NCBI RefSeq assembly: GCF_947259555.1
Contig: NZ_CAMYMD010000047.1
Span: 1-57,404 of the forward strand
Source: an uncultured Roseovarius sp.
GTDB lineage: Bacteria; Pseudomonadota; Alphaproteobacteria; Rhodobacterales; Rhodobacteraceae
Reading direction: 5' to 3'
DNA length: 57,404 nt
This document shows positions 45,223-54,949 of the stretch, one piece after another. The notes under the pieces were generated by a model, which was not told the origin of the DNA, ran no database searches, and saw nothing but the letters and a program-made list of their open reading frames with translations. Each line of letters begins with the position of its first letter. The stretch's first letter is position 1. The translations under genes and the position numbers were made by a program.

Positions 45223-45251
45223 GTCCATCTCCTTCATCGTTCTTCAAATAC

Positions 45252-46436
45252 TCAATCCCGCAGGCTCTCTTCGCGCAGCCCGTCCGCCAGCAGATTGAGC
45301 CCCAGCACGAGACTCAGAAGCGCAAAGGCCGGCGGGAGCGCGGGGTGAAGGTAGAGACTGAGAAGCTTGCGCCCCTCGTTGATGGTGCTGCCCCAATCCG
45401 GGCTCTCGGGGCTGAGGCCCAGACCAAAAAAGCCGAGCGTCCCCAGCAGAATGGTCGTATAGCCAATCCGCAGGCAGAAATCCACGAGCAGCGGCCCCCG
45501 GGCATTGGGCAGGATCTCCCACAACATGATGTACCACGGGCGTTCGCCTCGGGTCTGCGCGGCAGCCACGTAATCGCGCGTCTTGATGTCCATGGTCAGG
45601 CCGCGCACGATGCGAAACACGGTGGGCGAGTTGACAAACACCACCGCCACGAAAACCACCAGAAGGTTGGGCGGAAAGCTGACCAGTCCCAACGGGTCGG
45701 CATCCCACGCAATGCCGAGATAGAGCCACAAACCGATAACGAGCGTGACCCCGACATAGAGATTCCGGCGAGACGGCTGCGTGTGATAGCGCGAGTTCCA
45801 CAACAGCACCAGAAACACGATCGGAAAGACAAAGAGCACCGCCGCCATATAGACCGGAATGCCGGTCAGAACGATTTCGGGCGTGACCAGAAGGTAAAAC
45901 AGCAAGATCACCGGAAAGGCCAGGATCAGGTTGGCGAAAAACGACAGCACCGTATCCAGCCGCCCGCCATAATACCCAGACGGCAAGCCCAGCGTGATCC
46001 CCACCATGAAGGCGAACAGGCTGGCAAAGGGCGCGATCTTGATCACCTCCCACGCGCCCACGACCATGCGGCTAAAGACGTCGCGGCCCAGGTTGTCGCC
46101 GCCCAGCAGATAGAACGGGTAGGCATTCGGGTCGGGCGTGCCCATCAGCTGACTGAACGGCGTGCCCGGCCCCTTGTTCTTCATGGTCGCGGATTGCTCC
46201 AGCACACCATGCGTCACGATCATGTCAAAGGCACCGCCGAATATGCCGGTAAAGACCCAGAACATGACCATGCCATATCCGATCATGCCGATCGGGCTGT
46301 CAAAGAGCTTGCCATAAAGGCCGAGATGCCGCCTGAAGCGCATCGACAGCGCGAAGGTCACGACAAGCGCGATCCAGACCGGCATGAACTGCCAGAGTAT
46401 CCGCAGAATGATCTCGCCCCAGCTCAGTGCGTCCAT
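45252..46436 (-). CDS. dppC: Dipeptide/oligopeptide ABC permease (DppC-like)
   Basis: A 394-residue inner-membrane permease. A long N-terminal extension with LWQFMPVWIALVVTFALSMR and a periplasmic-type loop precede DNLGRDVFSRMVVGAW, and the EAA-type loop is MDIKTRDYVAAAQTRGERPWYIMLWEI followed by LLGTLGFFGLGLSPESPDW. These are DppC/OppC hallmarks, in a subfamily with an extended N-terminal half. ATG 46436 has an AGGAAGG site nearby. Co-transcribed with dppB, although a 151-base spacer with two hairpins separates them. Confidence 0.88.
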   Translation of the reverse strand: MDALSWGEIILRILWQFMPVWIALVVTFALSMRFRRHLGLYGKLFDSPIGMIGYGMVMFWVFTGIFGGAFDMIVTHGVLEQSATMKNKGPGTPFSQLMGTPDPNAYPFYLLGGDNLGRDVFSRMVVGAWEVIKIAPFASLFAFMVGITLGLPSGYYGGRLDTVLSFFANLILAFPVILLFYLLVTPEIVLTGIPVYMAAVLFVFPIVFLVLLWNSRYHTQPSRRNLYVGVTLVIGLWLYLGIAWDADPLGLVSFPPNLLVVFVAVVFVNSPTVFRIVRGLTMDIKTRDYVAAAQTRGERPWYIMLWEILPNARGPLLVDFCLRIGYTTILLGTLGFFGLGLSPESPDWGSTINEGRKLLSLYLHPALPPAFALLSLVLGLNLLADGLREESLRD

Positions 46437-46484
46437 GGTTCGGCCCTTCCTGTTCTGGCCTGCCCGGCCCCGCGTCCCGCCGCC

Positions 46485-46507
46485 ATGCCCCGGCTCGACC
46501 GGGGCAT
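46485..46507. repeat. Hairpin 1 in dppB-dppC spacer (REP-like)
   Basis: ATGCCCCGG (46485-46493) and CCGGGGCAT (46499-46507) form a perfect 9-bp stem around CTCGA. It lies inside the operon, between dppB and dppC, and resembles intergenic repeat hairpins scattered in Roseobacter genomes (from memory). Confidence 0.6.
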
Positions 46508-46536
46508 CTGCCGCCCCACCCCAAGCCACACGGGAG

Positions 46537-46559
46537 ATTGTCCGGTCAAGCCGGACAAT
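46537..46559. repeat. Hairpin 2 in dppB-dppC spacer (REP-like)
   Basis: ATTGTCCGG (46537-46545) and CCGGACAAT (46551-46559) form a perfect 9-bp stem around TCAAG. Like hairpin 1 it has a 5-base loop and a CCGG core. The pair may lower downstream expression or protect the dppB mRNA end. Confidence 0.6.
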
Positions 46560-46587
46560 GACGCGGACTTCGGGGCAAGACGGCCGC

Positions 46588-47634
46588 TCATGTCACGCTG
46601 ATGCGCGGATTGAGGTAGACATAGCCGATGTCGGAAATCAGCTGCGTTACCAGAACGACAATGACAGAGATGACCGAAACACCCAGAAGCAGCTCGATAT
46701 CGTTATTCCCGGCCGCCTGAACCAGTGTCCAGCCAAAGCCTTTGTAGTTGAACAGTGTCTCCACGATCACCACCCCGTTCAACAACCACGGAAATTGCAG
46801 CATGATCACGGTAAAGGGCGCGATGAGCGCATTCCTGAGCGCATGTTTGACAACGATATTGGGAAAGCTCACACCCTTGAGCCGCGCCGTGCGGATATAT
46901 TGCGCCGTCATGACCTCGGCCATGGAGGCGCGCGTCATCCGCGCGATATAGCCCATCCCGTAAAGCGCGATGGTCAGAACCGGCAAAAAGAAATTCTCGA
47001 AGGTCGCACCATCCGCCGCGCTGGTGGCGGTGCCCTTGAACCACTTCAGCCCGACCGCCGAACTCGCAAAGACGGCGATGAAGAGCACGCCCGAGACATA
47101 TTCCGGCGTGGCCGTGGTGGTGATCGCCACAGTCGAGAGCGTCCGGTCGGTGCGCGACCCTTCCCGCATCCCGGCCAGCACACCGAGGATCAACGCCGAC
47201 GGCACCATCAGCAGCATCACCCAGAACATCAGCTTGCCCGTCAATGCCAGCTTTTCACCGACGATGTGACCGACATCTTCCTTGAACACCGTGGAATAGC
47301 CCCAATCGCCCTGAAGAATGCCACAAAACCGCGGCGCGTCCTCTGGCGACGTATCCTGCGAGATACAATGCCCGCGTGTCACCCCGTCCTGATCCTCGAT
47401 CACGAAGCCGGGCACGACACCCAGCCACTGGCCATATTTCACCGGCATCGGCTGCAAATAGCCATTGCGCCCCAGATAACTGGCGACTTCCTCATCGGTC
47501 ATGCGAAAGTTGCCCTGCGTCTTGGCGAGCTTTTCGAGGTTGGGATAAAGATTAGTGAGGAAAAAGACGATGAAGGTCAGGCACAGCGCGGTCAGGATCA
47601 TTACCCCGACCCGGCGCAGGATGAACATTGCCAT
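46588..47634 (-). CDS. dppB: Dipeptide/oligopeptide ABC permease (DppB-like)
   Basis: A 348-residue permease with an N-terminal FILRRVGVMILTALCLTFIVFFLTN helix, then the TTATPEYVSGVLFIAVFA and EVMTAQYIRTARLKGVSFPNIVVKHALRNALIAPFTVI coupling region, and GFGWTLVQAAGNNDIELLLGV close to the end. A long insert with an EDQDGVTRGHC segment sits in the periplasmic loop. It forms the importer with dppC and the fused ATPase. The substrate-binding protein is not in the window. It is the first gene of the operon in transcription order. Confidence 0.88.
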   Translation of the reverse strand: MAMFILRRVGVMILTALCLTFIVFFLTNLYPNLEKLAKTQGNFRMTDEEVASYLGRNGYLQPMPVKYGQWLGVVPGFVIEDQDGVTRGHCISQDTSPEDAPRFCGILQGDWGYSTVFKEDVGHIVGEKLALTGKLMFWVMLLMVPSALILGVLAGMREGSRTDRTLSTVAITTTATPEYVSGVLFIAVFASSAVGLKWFKGTATSAADGATFENFFLPVLTIALYGMGYIARMTRASMAEVMTAQYIRTARLKGVSFPNIVVKHALRNALIAPFTVIMLQFPWLLNGVVIVETLFNYKGFGWTLVQAAGNNDIELLLGVSVISVIVVLVTQLISDIGYVYLNPRISVT

Positions 47635-47717
47635 GTAGCGCCCCCTGTTGGCGTTTTTTTACAACGCTAGTCGACAGGGCGCGGGGGGTCCAGCATCATT
47701 TGCGACATGAGTGGTCT

Positions 47718-47756
47718 GTTTGCGCCCCCGTCTCACGGGGTTCGGGGGGCGCAAAC
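47718..47756 (-). terminator. Terminator hairpin after ald
   Basis: GTTTGCGCCCCC (47718-47729) pairs perfectly with GGGGGCGCAAAC (47745-47756). It starts 5 bases after the ald stop, in the 127-base gap before dppB. It should limit readthrough from ald into dppB, so the two may be separately controlled. Confidence 0.65.
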
Positions 47757-47761
47757 AAGGA

Positions 47762-48874
47762 TCAAATCAGCGTTTCAGGGTCCACCGTTTTAATACCCAA
47801 TGCCTCGCCAACGGCCGCATAGGTCAATTGGCCCGCATGCACGTTGAGCCCATTCAGCAGATGCGCGTCATCGGCACAGGCCTTCTTCCAGCCCTTGTCG
47901 GCCAGCGCCAGCATGAACGGCATCGTCGCGTTGCCCAGCGCCAGCGTCGACGTGCGCGCGACAGCACCGGGCATGTTGGCCACGCAGTAATGTATGATCC
48001 CGTCCACCTCATAGATCGGGTCCTGATGCGTCGTCGCCCTCGACGTCTCAAAACATCCGCCCTGGTCAATCGCCACATCCACCAGCGCCGCCCCCGGCTT
48101 CATCATCCCGAACTGATCGCGGCGTACCAGCTTCGGTGCGGCGGCGCCGGGGATGAGAACGGCCCCGATCACCATGTCGGCCTGCGGCAGCAACTCTTCC
48201 AGCAGACCGGCCGAGGAATATCCCGTCTTGAACACGCCACCAAAAACATCATCGAGATAGCGCAGACGCGGCAGCGACCGGTCCAGCACGGTGACATCCG
48301 CACCCATGCCAGCCGCGATCCTCGCGGCATGCGTGCCCACAACACCGCCCCCGATCACGATGACACGCGCAGACCCGACACCGGGCACCCCGCCCAACAA
48401 CACACCACGACCGCCATTGGCCTTTTGCAGCGTCCACGCCCCGACCTGCGGCGCAAGACGGCCCGCAACTTCGGACATCGGCGCCAGCAACGGCAACCCG
48501 CCCGAGCGGTCCGTCACCGTCTCATAGGCGATGGCGGTACAGCCCGAGGCGAGCAGGTCGCGCGTCTGCGCCTCATCGGGGGCGAGATGCAGATACGTGA
48601 ACAGCAGCTGCCCCTCGCGCAGCATCTTGCGCTCGGCGGCTTGGGGTTCCTTGACCTTGACGATCATGTCGGCGGTCGCGAACACCTCGGCGGCGGTATC
48701 GATGATCGTGGCACCCGCCGCCTCATAGGCGGCGTCGTCAAATCCGGCACCGATGCCCGCACCGGCCTGAATGATCACCTCATGACCTCGGCCTGTCGCC
48801 TCCTGTGCGGCATTGGGCGTGATGCCGACACGAAATTCCTGCGGTTTGATCTCAGTTGGGCAGCCGATTTTCAT
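47762..48874 (-). CDS. ald: Alanine dehydrogenase
   Basis: A 370-residue NAD-dependent oxidoreductase converting L-alanine to pyruvate and ammonium. [45 protein letters not shown], the [40 protein letters not shown] domain and [19 protein letters not shown] are typical. Active-site Lys and His are in place. ATG 48874 has GGAGGAG upstream. It is divergent from an Lrp-type regulator with a palindrome between them. A catabolic use of alanine fits its neighbours. Confidence 0.93.
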   Translation of the reverse strand: MKIGCPTEIKPQEFRVGITPNAAQEATGRGHEVIIQAGAGIGAGFDDAAYEAAGATIIDTAAEVFATADMIVKVKEPQAAERKMLREGQLLFTYLHLAPDEAQTRDLLASGCTAIAYETVTDRSGGLPLLAPMSEVAGRLAPQVGAWTLQKANGGRGVLLGGVPGVGSARVIVIGGGVVGTHAARIAAGMGADVTVLDRSLPRLRYLDDVFGGVFKTGYSSAGLLEELLPQADMVIGAVLIPGAAAPKLVRRDQFGMMKPGAALVDVAIDQGGCFETSRATTHQDPIYEVDGIIHYCVANMPGAVARTSTLALGNATMPFMLALADKGWKKACADDAHLLNGLNVHAGQLTYAAVGEALGIKTVDPETLI

Positions 48875-48960
48875 TCTGGGGTCTCCTCCGATGCTTTGTC
48901 GCAAGTATGCTCCAGGACGCGCACAAGGCGGTTGAAATTTCCCTCGTCTAAACCGCCATT

Positions 48961-48979
48961 CTGTGAATAATATTCACAG
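48961..48979. promoter_or_regulatory. Palindromic operator between ald and Lrp regulator
   Basis: CTGTGAATAATATTCACAG is a perfect 19-base palindrome (arms CTGTGAATA and TATTCACAG around A). It sits centrally in the 137-base divergent gap and is flanked on both sides by an ACCGCCAT copy. It is the obvious binding site for the Lrp-family protein encoded next to it. Confidence 0.7.
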
Positions 48980-49011
48980 TAACCGCCATATCTTCGAAAG
49001 GTCTTGCGCAA

Positions 49012-49470
49012 ATGTCCCTGGATCAGACAGACCGTCGCCTGCTGACAGTGCTTCAGCGTCGCGGCCGGATCTCGAACGCGGACCTCGCCGAAGAGGTCAA
49101 CCTCTCGGCCTCGGCCTGCCACCGGCGCGTCCAGAGGCTCGAGACAGACGGCTATATCAAAGGCTACGTCGCATTGTTGGACGCGCGCAAGATGAATGTC
49201 CCGGCCACGATCTTTGTCGAAATCACCCTTACCACACAAGCCGATGACGTCCTCGAGGCTTTCGAAAAGGCCGTGGCCCGTATCCCGGACGTCCTCGAAT
49301 GCCACCTCACCGCCGGCAATGCCGATTATATTCTCAAGGTCGTCGCCGAAGACACCGAAGATTTCGCGCGCATCCACCGGCAATACCTCACACGCCTGCC
49401 TGGCGTGGCCAAGATGCAATCGAGCTTTGCCTTGCGCACGGTGTTCAAGACCACCGCCCTTCCGGTCTGA
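49012..49470 (+). CDS. Lrp/AsnC-family regulator
   Basis: A 152-residue leucine-responsive-type regulator. The N-terminus LDQTDRRLLTVLQRRGRISNADLAEEVNLSASACHRRVQRL is the HTH, and the C-terminal RAM domain has FVEITLTTQADDVLEAFEKAVARIPDVLECHLTAGNADYILKV. Divergent from ald and separated from it by a perfect palindrome, it is probably the alanine-responsive activator of ald (AldR/BkdR-like). It also neighbours tdh-kbl, which it may control. Confidence 0.92.
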   Translation: MSLDQTDRRLLTVLQRRGRISNADLAEEVNLSASACHRRVQRLETDGYIKGYVALLDARKMNVPATIFVEITLTTQADDVLEAFEKAVARIPDVLECHLTAGNADYILKVVAEDTEDFARIHRQYLTRLPGVAKMQSSFALRTVFKTTALPV

Positions 49471-49473
49471 GCG

Positions 49474-50508
49474 TCACCAATCCATCACGACCTTGCCGGA
49501 ATTGCCCGAGATCATTGCGGCAAACCCCTGCTCAAAGTCGTCAATCCCGATCCGATGCGTGATGAGCCCCGAGACATCCAGCCCGGACTGCACCAGCGCG
49601 ATCATCTTGTACCAGGTCTCGAACATCTCGCGCCCATAGATGCCCTTGATATGCAGCATCTTGAAAATCACCGCGTTCCAATCCACCGCAAACTCGGTCG
49701 GCGCGATCCCCAACAGCGCGACCTTGCCGCCATTGTTCATCCGCGCGATCATCTGCTGCATGGCAGGCGCGGCGCCAGACATTTCCAACCCGACATCAAA
49801 CCCCTCGGTCATGCCGATCTCGTCCATCACATCGCGCAGCTGCTGATTGCCGACATCGACCACATGCTGCACCCCCATCCGCTTGGCCAGATCGAGCCTG
49901 TACGGGTTGATATCAGTGATCACCACCTTGCGCGCGCCCACCTTCTGCGCGACCAGCGCGCCCATGATGCCGATGGGCCCGGCACCCGTCACCAGCACAT
50001 CCTCGCCCACCAGATCAAAGCTCAGCGTGGTATGCACCGCATTGCCGAACGGGTCGAAAATCGCCGCGATCTCGTCGGGGATGTCCTCGGGGATCGGCAC
50101 CACGTTCATCTCGGGAATACAGACATATTCCGCGAATGATCCGGGCCGGTTCACGCCCACCCCCTTGGTGTTGCGGCACAGATGCCCACGCCCCGCGCGG
50201 CAATTGCGGCACGCCCCGCAGACGATATGGCCCTCGCCCGAAACCCGCTGCCCGATCCGGTATTTCACCGCCGCAGGCCCGGTATCGACGATCTCACCGA
50301 CAAATTCATGCCCGACCACCATAGGCACCGGCACGGTTTTGGCGCTGAATTCGTCCCATTTCCAGATATGCACATCAGTGCCGCAAATCGCCGATTTGCG
50401 CACCTTGATCAGCACATCCGCCGGTCCCGGCTCCGGCACCGGCACATGCTCCATCCATAGCCCCGGCTCCGCCTTGGCCTTGACCAGCGCCTTCATGCGG
50501 TTTTCCAT
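49474..50508 (-). CDS. tdh: L-threonine 3-dehydrogenase
   Basis: A 344-residue zinc alcohol-dehydrogenase-family enzyme making 2-amino-3-ketobutyrate. [78 protein letters not shown] and [33 protein letters not shown] closely follow the E. coli enzyme. ATG 50508 overlaps the kbl stop (TGATG), so tdh is translated with kbl. Threonine enters glycine and acetyl-CoA this way. Confidence 0.95.
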   Translation of the reverse strand: MENRMKALVKAKAEPGLWMEHVPVPEPGPADVLIKVRKSAICGTDVHIWKWDEFSAKTVPVPMVVGHEFVGEIVDTGPAAVKYRIGQRVSGEGHIVCGACRNCRAGRGHLCRNTKGVGVNRPGSFAEYVCIPEMNVVPIPEDIPDEIAAIFDPFGNAVHTTLSFDLVGEDVLVTGAGPIGIMGALVAQKVGARKVVITDINPYRLDLAKRMGVQHVVDVGNQQLRDVMDEIGMTEGFDVGLEMSGAAPAMQQMIARMNNGGKVALLGIAPTEFAVDWNAVIFKMLHIKGIYGREMFETWYKMIALVQSGLDVSGLITHRIGIDDFEQGFAAMISGNSGKVVMDW

Positions 50509-51701
50509 CAGATCACTCCCAAGTCCCGACCGACAGTTTCAAAGGCGGCGAGGGCCCGGTCCAGCATCTCGCGGGTCAGCCCGGCACTCATCTGCGTCCG
50601 GATACGATCCTGCCCTTTCGGCACCACGGGAAAACTGAAAGCAGTGACAAACACGCCCTGATCATTCAGCCGTGCCGCCATGTCCTGCGCCAATTTCGGA
50701 TCGCGCAGCATCACCGGAATGATCGCATGGTCGCCGGGCAGCAATTCAAACCCGAGCGCCCCCATCCGGTCCCGGAAATACCTTGTATTCTCCCAAAGCG
50801 CGCCGCGCCGCCGGTCGCCGTCTTCCAACATGTCAAAGACCTCGATCGACGCTCCCGCAATCACCGGTGCCAACGTGTTCGAAAAGAGATAAGGCCGCGA
50901 GCGTTGCCGCAACCAATCCACCACCCGCGCCGACGCAGCCGTATACCCGCCCGAGGCCCCGCCCAGCGCCTTGCCCAGGGTCCCGGTCAGAATATCGACC
51001 TGATCCAGCACACCGAATTTCTCCGGCGTTCCACGACCTGTCGGGCCGACAAAGCCGGTGGCGTGACAATCATCGACCATGACCAGCGCATCGTAGCGCG
51101 CCGCAAGATCGCAGATCTCGTCCAGTGGTGCATAATACCCATCCATCGAAAACACGCCGTCGGTGGCGATCAGCCGATGCCGCGCGCCCTCCGCCTCGCG
51201 CAGACAGCGTTCCAGATCGGCCATGTCACGGTTGGCATAACGCCAGCGTTGCGCCTTGCACAGACGCACCCCGTCGATAATGCTCGCATGGTTCAGAGCA
51301 TCCGAAATAATGGCATCCTCCGGACCCAGAATAGTCTCGAACAAACCGGTATTCGCATCAAACGCCGCCGCATAGAGGATCGCGTCCTCCTTGCCCAGAA
51401 ATGCGGCAATGCGTGCCTCCAGCGCCTTGTGCTCTTCCTGCGTCCCGCAGATGAACCGCACCGAGGCCATACCAAACCCGTAGCGATCAAGAGCATCCCG
51501 CGCCGCGGCAATAACCCTCGGGTTATCTGCCAGTCCAAGATAGTTGTTAGCGCACAGGTTCACGACCTCGCGCCCATCCTCCAAGGCGATACGACCCGCC
51601 TGCATAGACGTAATAACGCGCTCAGATTTATAGAGCCCCTCCGCGCGCAGGTCCTCAAGCCGTTCGGCGACCTCCGCATTGAACCGATCCGCTGTCGTCA
51701 T
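50508..51701 (-). CDS. kbl: 2-amino-3-ketobutyrate CoA ligase (KBL)
   Basis: A 397-residue PLP enzyme of the alpha-oxoamine synthase family that cleaves 2-amino-3-ketobutyrate with Co[78 protein letters not shown], and the PLP-lysine region [16 protein letters not shown] are conserved. ATG 51701 has GGGAGG upstream. It forms an operon with tdh; two GC hairpins follow the upstream hydantoinase gene. Confidence 0.95.
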   Translation of the reverse strand: MTTADRFNAEVAERLEDLRAEGLYKSERVITSMQAGRIALEDGREVVNLCANNYLGLADNPRVIAAARDALDRYGFGMASVRFICGTQEEHKALEARIAAFLGKEDAILYAAAFDANTGLFETILGPEDAIISDALNHASIIDGVRLCKAQRWRYANRDMADLERCLREAEGARHRLIATDGVFSMDGYYAPLDEICDLAARYDALVMVDDCHATGFVGPTGRGTPEKFGVLDQVDILTGTLGKALGGASGGYTAASARVVDWLRQRSRPYLFSNTLAPVIAGASIEVFDMLEDGDRRRGALWENTRYFRDRMGALGFELLPGDHAIIPVMLRDPKLAQDMAARLNDQGVFVTAFSFPVVPKGQDRIRTQMSAGLTREMLDRALAAFETVGRDLGVI

Positions 51702-51741
51702 CACACCCTCCCATTCATCTGGCTACAACTACCTCGGGGGA

Positions 51742-51774
51742 GTCGCCGGTTTCGGCGACGGGGGCAGCGCCCCC
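51742..51774. terminator. Paired GC hairpins after hydantoinase-type gene
   Basis: GTCGCCG (51742-51748) pairs with CGGCGAC (51753-51759), and GGGGGC (51760-51765) with GCCCCC (51769-51774). They fill the gap between the minus-strand hydantoinase gene and kbl. A terminator or attenuator is likely. A similar AGGGGC/GCCCCT hairpin recurs at 54926-54940. Confidence 0.5.
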
Positions 51775-51779
51775 GACCA

Positions 51780-53780
51780 TCATCCGGCGATCCTTGGCCG
51801 CCCACTAGCCTCTACCACGATTTCGGCTTCCAGAAATACCCGCCGCGCCTCGGCCTGAGCCTCTTTTACGTGGCGATGCGCGGTGACGTGAATATCCACG
51901 GCCCCCGCCGCCTCGGCTTCGGTCCGCGCCTCGGCACGCAGCGCCGCCTCAAGCGCGTCCATCGCCATATCAGAGCCTGTATAATCCTCCGGCCCGCTCT
52001 CCAGATGCACGCGGTATTTGCCCTCGGATGGCGAGGTCACCGTGCCACCCCGCCGGATCGTCACCCGTCCCACGACAGCCCCGATGGCATTGGCGACCCC
52101 GGCATGCTCCGGCAGGATCATGTCACAGCCCAGCCGCTCCCCCACCGCCGGGTAATAGCATGCCGCAGAGGCCCCCAGGCCCACCACCGGCACGCCCAGC
52201 CCGGCATCAAGGCGCACCAGCCCATGATGCCCATCGAGGCCCTTCTGCATCAGCACATGCGCCGCAAGCACCTCCGGCGGCAGGCCGAACTCCGCATCAT
52301 CCTCGGCAAAAGCAGTCTCTAACAAGGCCAAACTTGTCTGATGGGTCAACCGATCCACGATCATCTGCGCCAGTTGCTCCGGCCCCTCGGCCAGCCGGTT
52401 GCCCGATCCCGTCCGCTTGCGTGCGACCACTTCCAAGGCCATCCGCGCCGCCTCCGCGTCCCAGCCCGCCTGCTGCCCCAGAACATGGCTCGCATCCGAC
52501 GGCGTGACACCGGCCGCCTGCACCAGCCCGCGCCGCACCAACCGCGCCAGCGCCGCATGGTCCATCCGCGACCGCAGCACCTTGCCCACCGGCACGATAT
52601 CGTCTCTGATCCGGCTCAAAAGCGCGGTTTCCCGCTCACTCAGCCCGCCGGCCTCGATCCCCGGCACGGCCCGCACAAACCGCGCGTCATGTTCCCCCGG
52701 CGCACTTGCACGCAACTGATCCTCCAGCGCAGCATGCACCGCCGCCTCCGCCTCCAGCGCCATCAGGCTCACCGGCACCACGCGGCGCGGGCCAAGGGTC
52801 ACACCGCCCTGCAGCCCGGCGTCCTGCACATGCACCTCGCTGTCACCGCCAAGGCCGAAGGTGCGCATCGCCACCGCCTCGACCATGGTGCGCCACGGCC
52901 CCACCCGCGCGCCTTGCGGGTCAATCGCAGGCCTTCCGCCGGTCAGCACCGCCACATCGGTCGTCGTGCCGCCAATATCCGACACCAGCGCATGATCCGC
53001 CCCGGTCATCCAGCGCGCCCCCACGATGCTCGCCGCAGGCCCGCTCAGGATCGTCTCGATGGGCCGTTCCCGCGCCTGATCGGCACTGATCAAGGCCCCG
53101 TCGCCGCGCACCACCATCAACGGCGCAGTCAAACCCAGATCGCGCAGCTTGCCCTCCGCCCGGTCAATCAACCGCGCGATCATCGCAATCAGCCGCGCAT
53201 TGAGTAGCGCCGTCAACGCCCGCTTCGGCCCATTGAGCTTGGCCGACAGGTGATGCGACAGGCTCACCGGCTTGCCCGTGACCTCGCGGATCATCTCCGC
53301 CGCTGCCAGCTCATGCGCGGGGTTGCGGGTGGCAAAGAGCGACGCCACCGCATAGGCCGACGCGCCCGTATCCGTCTCTAACCATGCCAAAAGCGCCTCT
53401 CGATCCAGTGCTGCGGCCTCACTCCCGGCATGGCTGTGCCCCCCCGCCAAGACAATCGCCGGATCGCCGCCCAGCACCTCGGCCAGCCCATGCGCCTGCA
53501 AATCCGCATCGCGAAATCCGATATAGACCAGCCCCGCGCGCCCGCCCTGTCCTTCGACCAGCGCATTCGTCGCCAGCGTGGTCGACAGCGACGCCAGCCC
53601 GATCTCGGCCACATCCACGCCACTCAGCCCCAGCACCGCCTCCACCGCAGCACCGATCCCCACCGCCAGATCATGCCGCGTGGTCAGCGCCTTGGCGCTC
53701 GCCACCACCTCGCGCTCATCCCGAATGAGCACGGCATCCGTATAGGTGCCGCCCGTATCCACGCCCAGAGCCAATGCCAT
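51780..53780 (-). CDS. Hydantoinase/oxoprolinase family protein
   Basis: A 666-residue ATP-grasp-independent, actin-fold HyuA-type protein. LGVDTGGTYTDAVLI is the N-terminal phosphate-1 motif, LASLSTTLATNALVEGQGGRAGLVYIGF the second, LVSDIGGTTTDVAVLTGG the third, and IVGARWMTGADHALVSD the adenosine region. Substrates in the family include hydantoins, 5-oxoproline and acetone. No HyuB subunit is beside it, and the sequence does not reveal the substrate. It lies between kbl and queG; no close operon partner is evident. Confidence 0.8.
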   Translation of the reverse strand: MALALGVDTGGTYTDAVLIRDEREVVASAKALTTRHDLAVGIGAAVEAVLGLSGVDVAEIGLASLSTTLATNALVEGQGGRAGLVYIGFRDADLQAHGLAEVLGGDPAIVLAGGHSHAGSEAAALDREALLAWLETDTGASAYAVASLFATRNPAHELAAAEMIREVTGKPVSLSHHLSAKLNGPKRALTALLNARLIAMIARLIDRAEGKLRDLGLTAPLMVVRGDGALISADQARERPIETILSGPAASIVGARWMTGADHALVSDIGGTTTDVAVLTGGRPAIDPQGARVGPWRTMVEAVAMRTFGLGGDSEVHVQDAGLQGGVTLGPRRVVPVSLMALEAEAAVHAALEDQLRASAPGEHDARFVRAVPGIEAGGLSERETALLSRIRDDIVPVGKVLRSRMDHAALARLVRRGLVQAAGVTPSDASHVLGQQAGWDAEAARMALEVVARKRTGSGNRLAEGPEQLAQMIVDRLTHQTSLALLETAFAEDDAEFGLPPEVLAAHVLMQKGLDGHHGLVRLDAGLGVPVVGLGASAACYYPAVGERLGCDMILPEHAGVANAIGAVVGRVTIRRGGTVTSPSEGKYRVHLESGPEDYTGSDMAMDALEAALRAEARTEAEAAGAVDIHVTAHRHVKEAQAEARRVFLEAEIVVEASGRPRIAG

Positions 53781-53830
53781 GCGTCCGCACTCCCGTTCCG
53801 CCTTGCCAGCGGTGTACCGGGTTTCCCGCG

Positions 53831-54883
53831 CTATTCCAGCCCGTTTGCGTCACGATCCAGTCGCTTGACCGCCCAACGCGCCGCATCGGCCACCGTCGCA
53901 TCGGTATCCTCGCAATGCCTCTGCGCCACCGCCCGCAAAGACGCATCCTCCGAATTGCCGATCGCATAGAGCACATTGCGCAAGAACCGGTCGCGCCCGA
54001 TCCGCTTGATCGGACTGCCCGAGAACCGCGCCCGAAACCCGGCATCGTCCAGCGCCGCCAAGTCCGCCAGCGGCGGTGCCACCAGATCCTCGCGTGCGTG
54101 ATACTTCACCTCTCGCGCCTCGACCGCGAACTTGTTCCACGGACAGACCGCCAGGCAATCGTCACAGCCATAGATCCGATTGCCCAACAACGGCCGCAAC
54201 GCCTCATCGACCGGCCCTTTATGCTCAATTGTCAGATAGGAAATGCAGCGCCGCGCATCCAACTGGTAGGGCGCCGGAAAGGCATTCGTCGGACAGATAT
54301 CCAGACAGGCCCGGCACGACCCGCAATGATCAATTTCCGCCGGATCAGTCTCTAAATCCAGCGTCGTAAACACCGACCCGATAAAGAACCAGCTGCCCAG
54401 ATCACGGCTCACCAGATTGGTATGCTTGCCCTGCCAGCCAAGCCCCGCCGCCTCGCCCAGCGGCTTCTCGGGCACGGGGGCCGTATCGACAAACACCTTC
54501 ACCTCACCGCCCGCCTCAGCAATCAGCCAGCGCGCCAGCCGCTTCAGCCGCTTCTTGACCGTATCGTGATAATCGCGCCCGCGCGCATAGACCGAGACAT
54601 TGCCCCGGTCCCGCCGCGCCAGCCCCGCCAGCGGATCCTCCTCCGGCGTATAGCTTTCGCCGAGCACGATCACCGTGCGCGCCTCGGGCCAGAGCACCTC
54701 CGGCGCGCCGCGCCAATGGGCGCGCTCCTCCAGCCAGCCCATCTGTCCGTGATAGCCCCGCTCCAGAAACGCCGCCAACCGCTCCGGCACATGGCCCACA
54801 TCCCACGGGTGACACAGCCGACAGGCATCAAACCCCTCGGCGCGCGCCTGCTCAACCAGTCTCTGTTTCAGCTCATCTTTCAT
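53831..54883 (-). CDS. queG: Epoxyqueuosine reductase
   Basis: A 350-residue Fe-S/cobalamin enzyme for the last step of queuosine synthesis in t[82 protein letters not shown], and two 4Fe-4S clusters ([16 protein letters not shown] and [13 protein letters not shown]) are all present. The C-terminal HEAT-like tail ([21 protein letters not shown]...) completes it. Typical length. Confidence 0.93.
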   Translation of the reverse strand: MKDELKQRLVEQARAEGFDACRLCHPWDVGHVPERLAAFLERGYHGQMGWLEERAHWRGAPEVLWPEARTVIVLGESYTPEEDPLAGLARRDRGNVSVYARGRDYHDTVKKRLKRLARWLIAEAGGEVKVFVDTAPVPEKPLGEAAGLGWQGKHTNLVSRDLGSWFFIGSVFTTLDLETDPAEIDHCGSCRACLDICPTNAFPAPYQLDARRCISYLTIEHKGPVDEALRPLLGNRIYGCDDCLAVCPWNKFAVEAREVKYHAREDLVAPPLADLAALDDAGFRARFSGSPIKRIGRDRFLRNVLYAIGNSEDASLRAVAQRHCEDTDATVADAARWAVKRLDRDANGLE

Positions 54884-54925
54884 TGTTCCGGCAAATACTC
54901 CGGGGTGAATTGGCCAAAGGCCAAG

Positions 54926-54940
54926 AGGGGCGGCGCCCCT
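54926..54940. terminator. GC hairpin between GST and queG
   Basis: AGGGGC (54926-54931) pairs with GCCCCT (54935-54940) around GGC. A weaker TTGGCC/GGCCAA pair (54910-54924) lies next to it. Both are downstream of the minus-strand glutathione-transferase gene and before queG. Confidence 0.5.
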
Positions 54941-54949
54941 GACCCTGAC

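Noticed and set aside
43696..45348. Long 550-residue plus-strand frame opposite the dipeptide ABC ATPase
   Set aside because: Its translation has no domain and mirrors the GC-rich antisense of a clear ATPase fusion.
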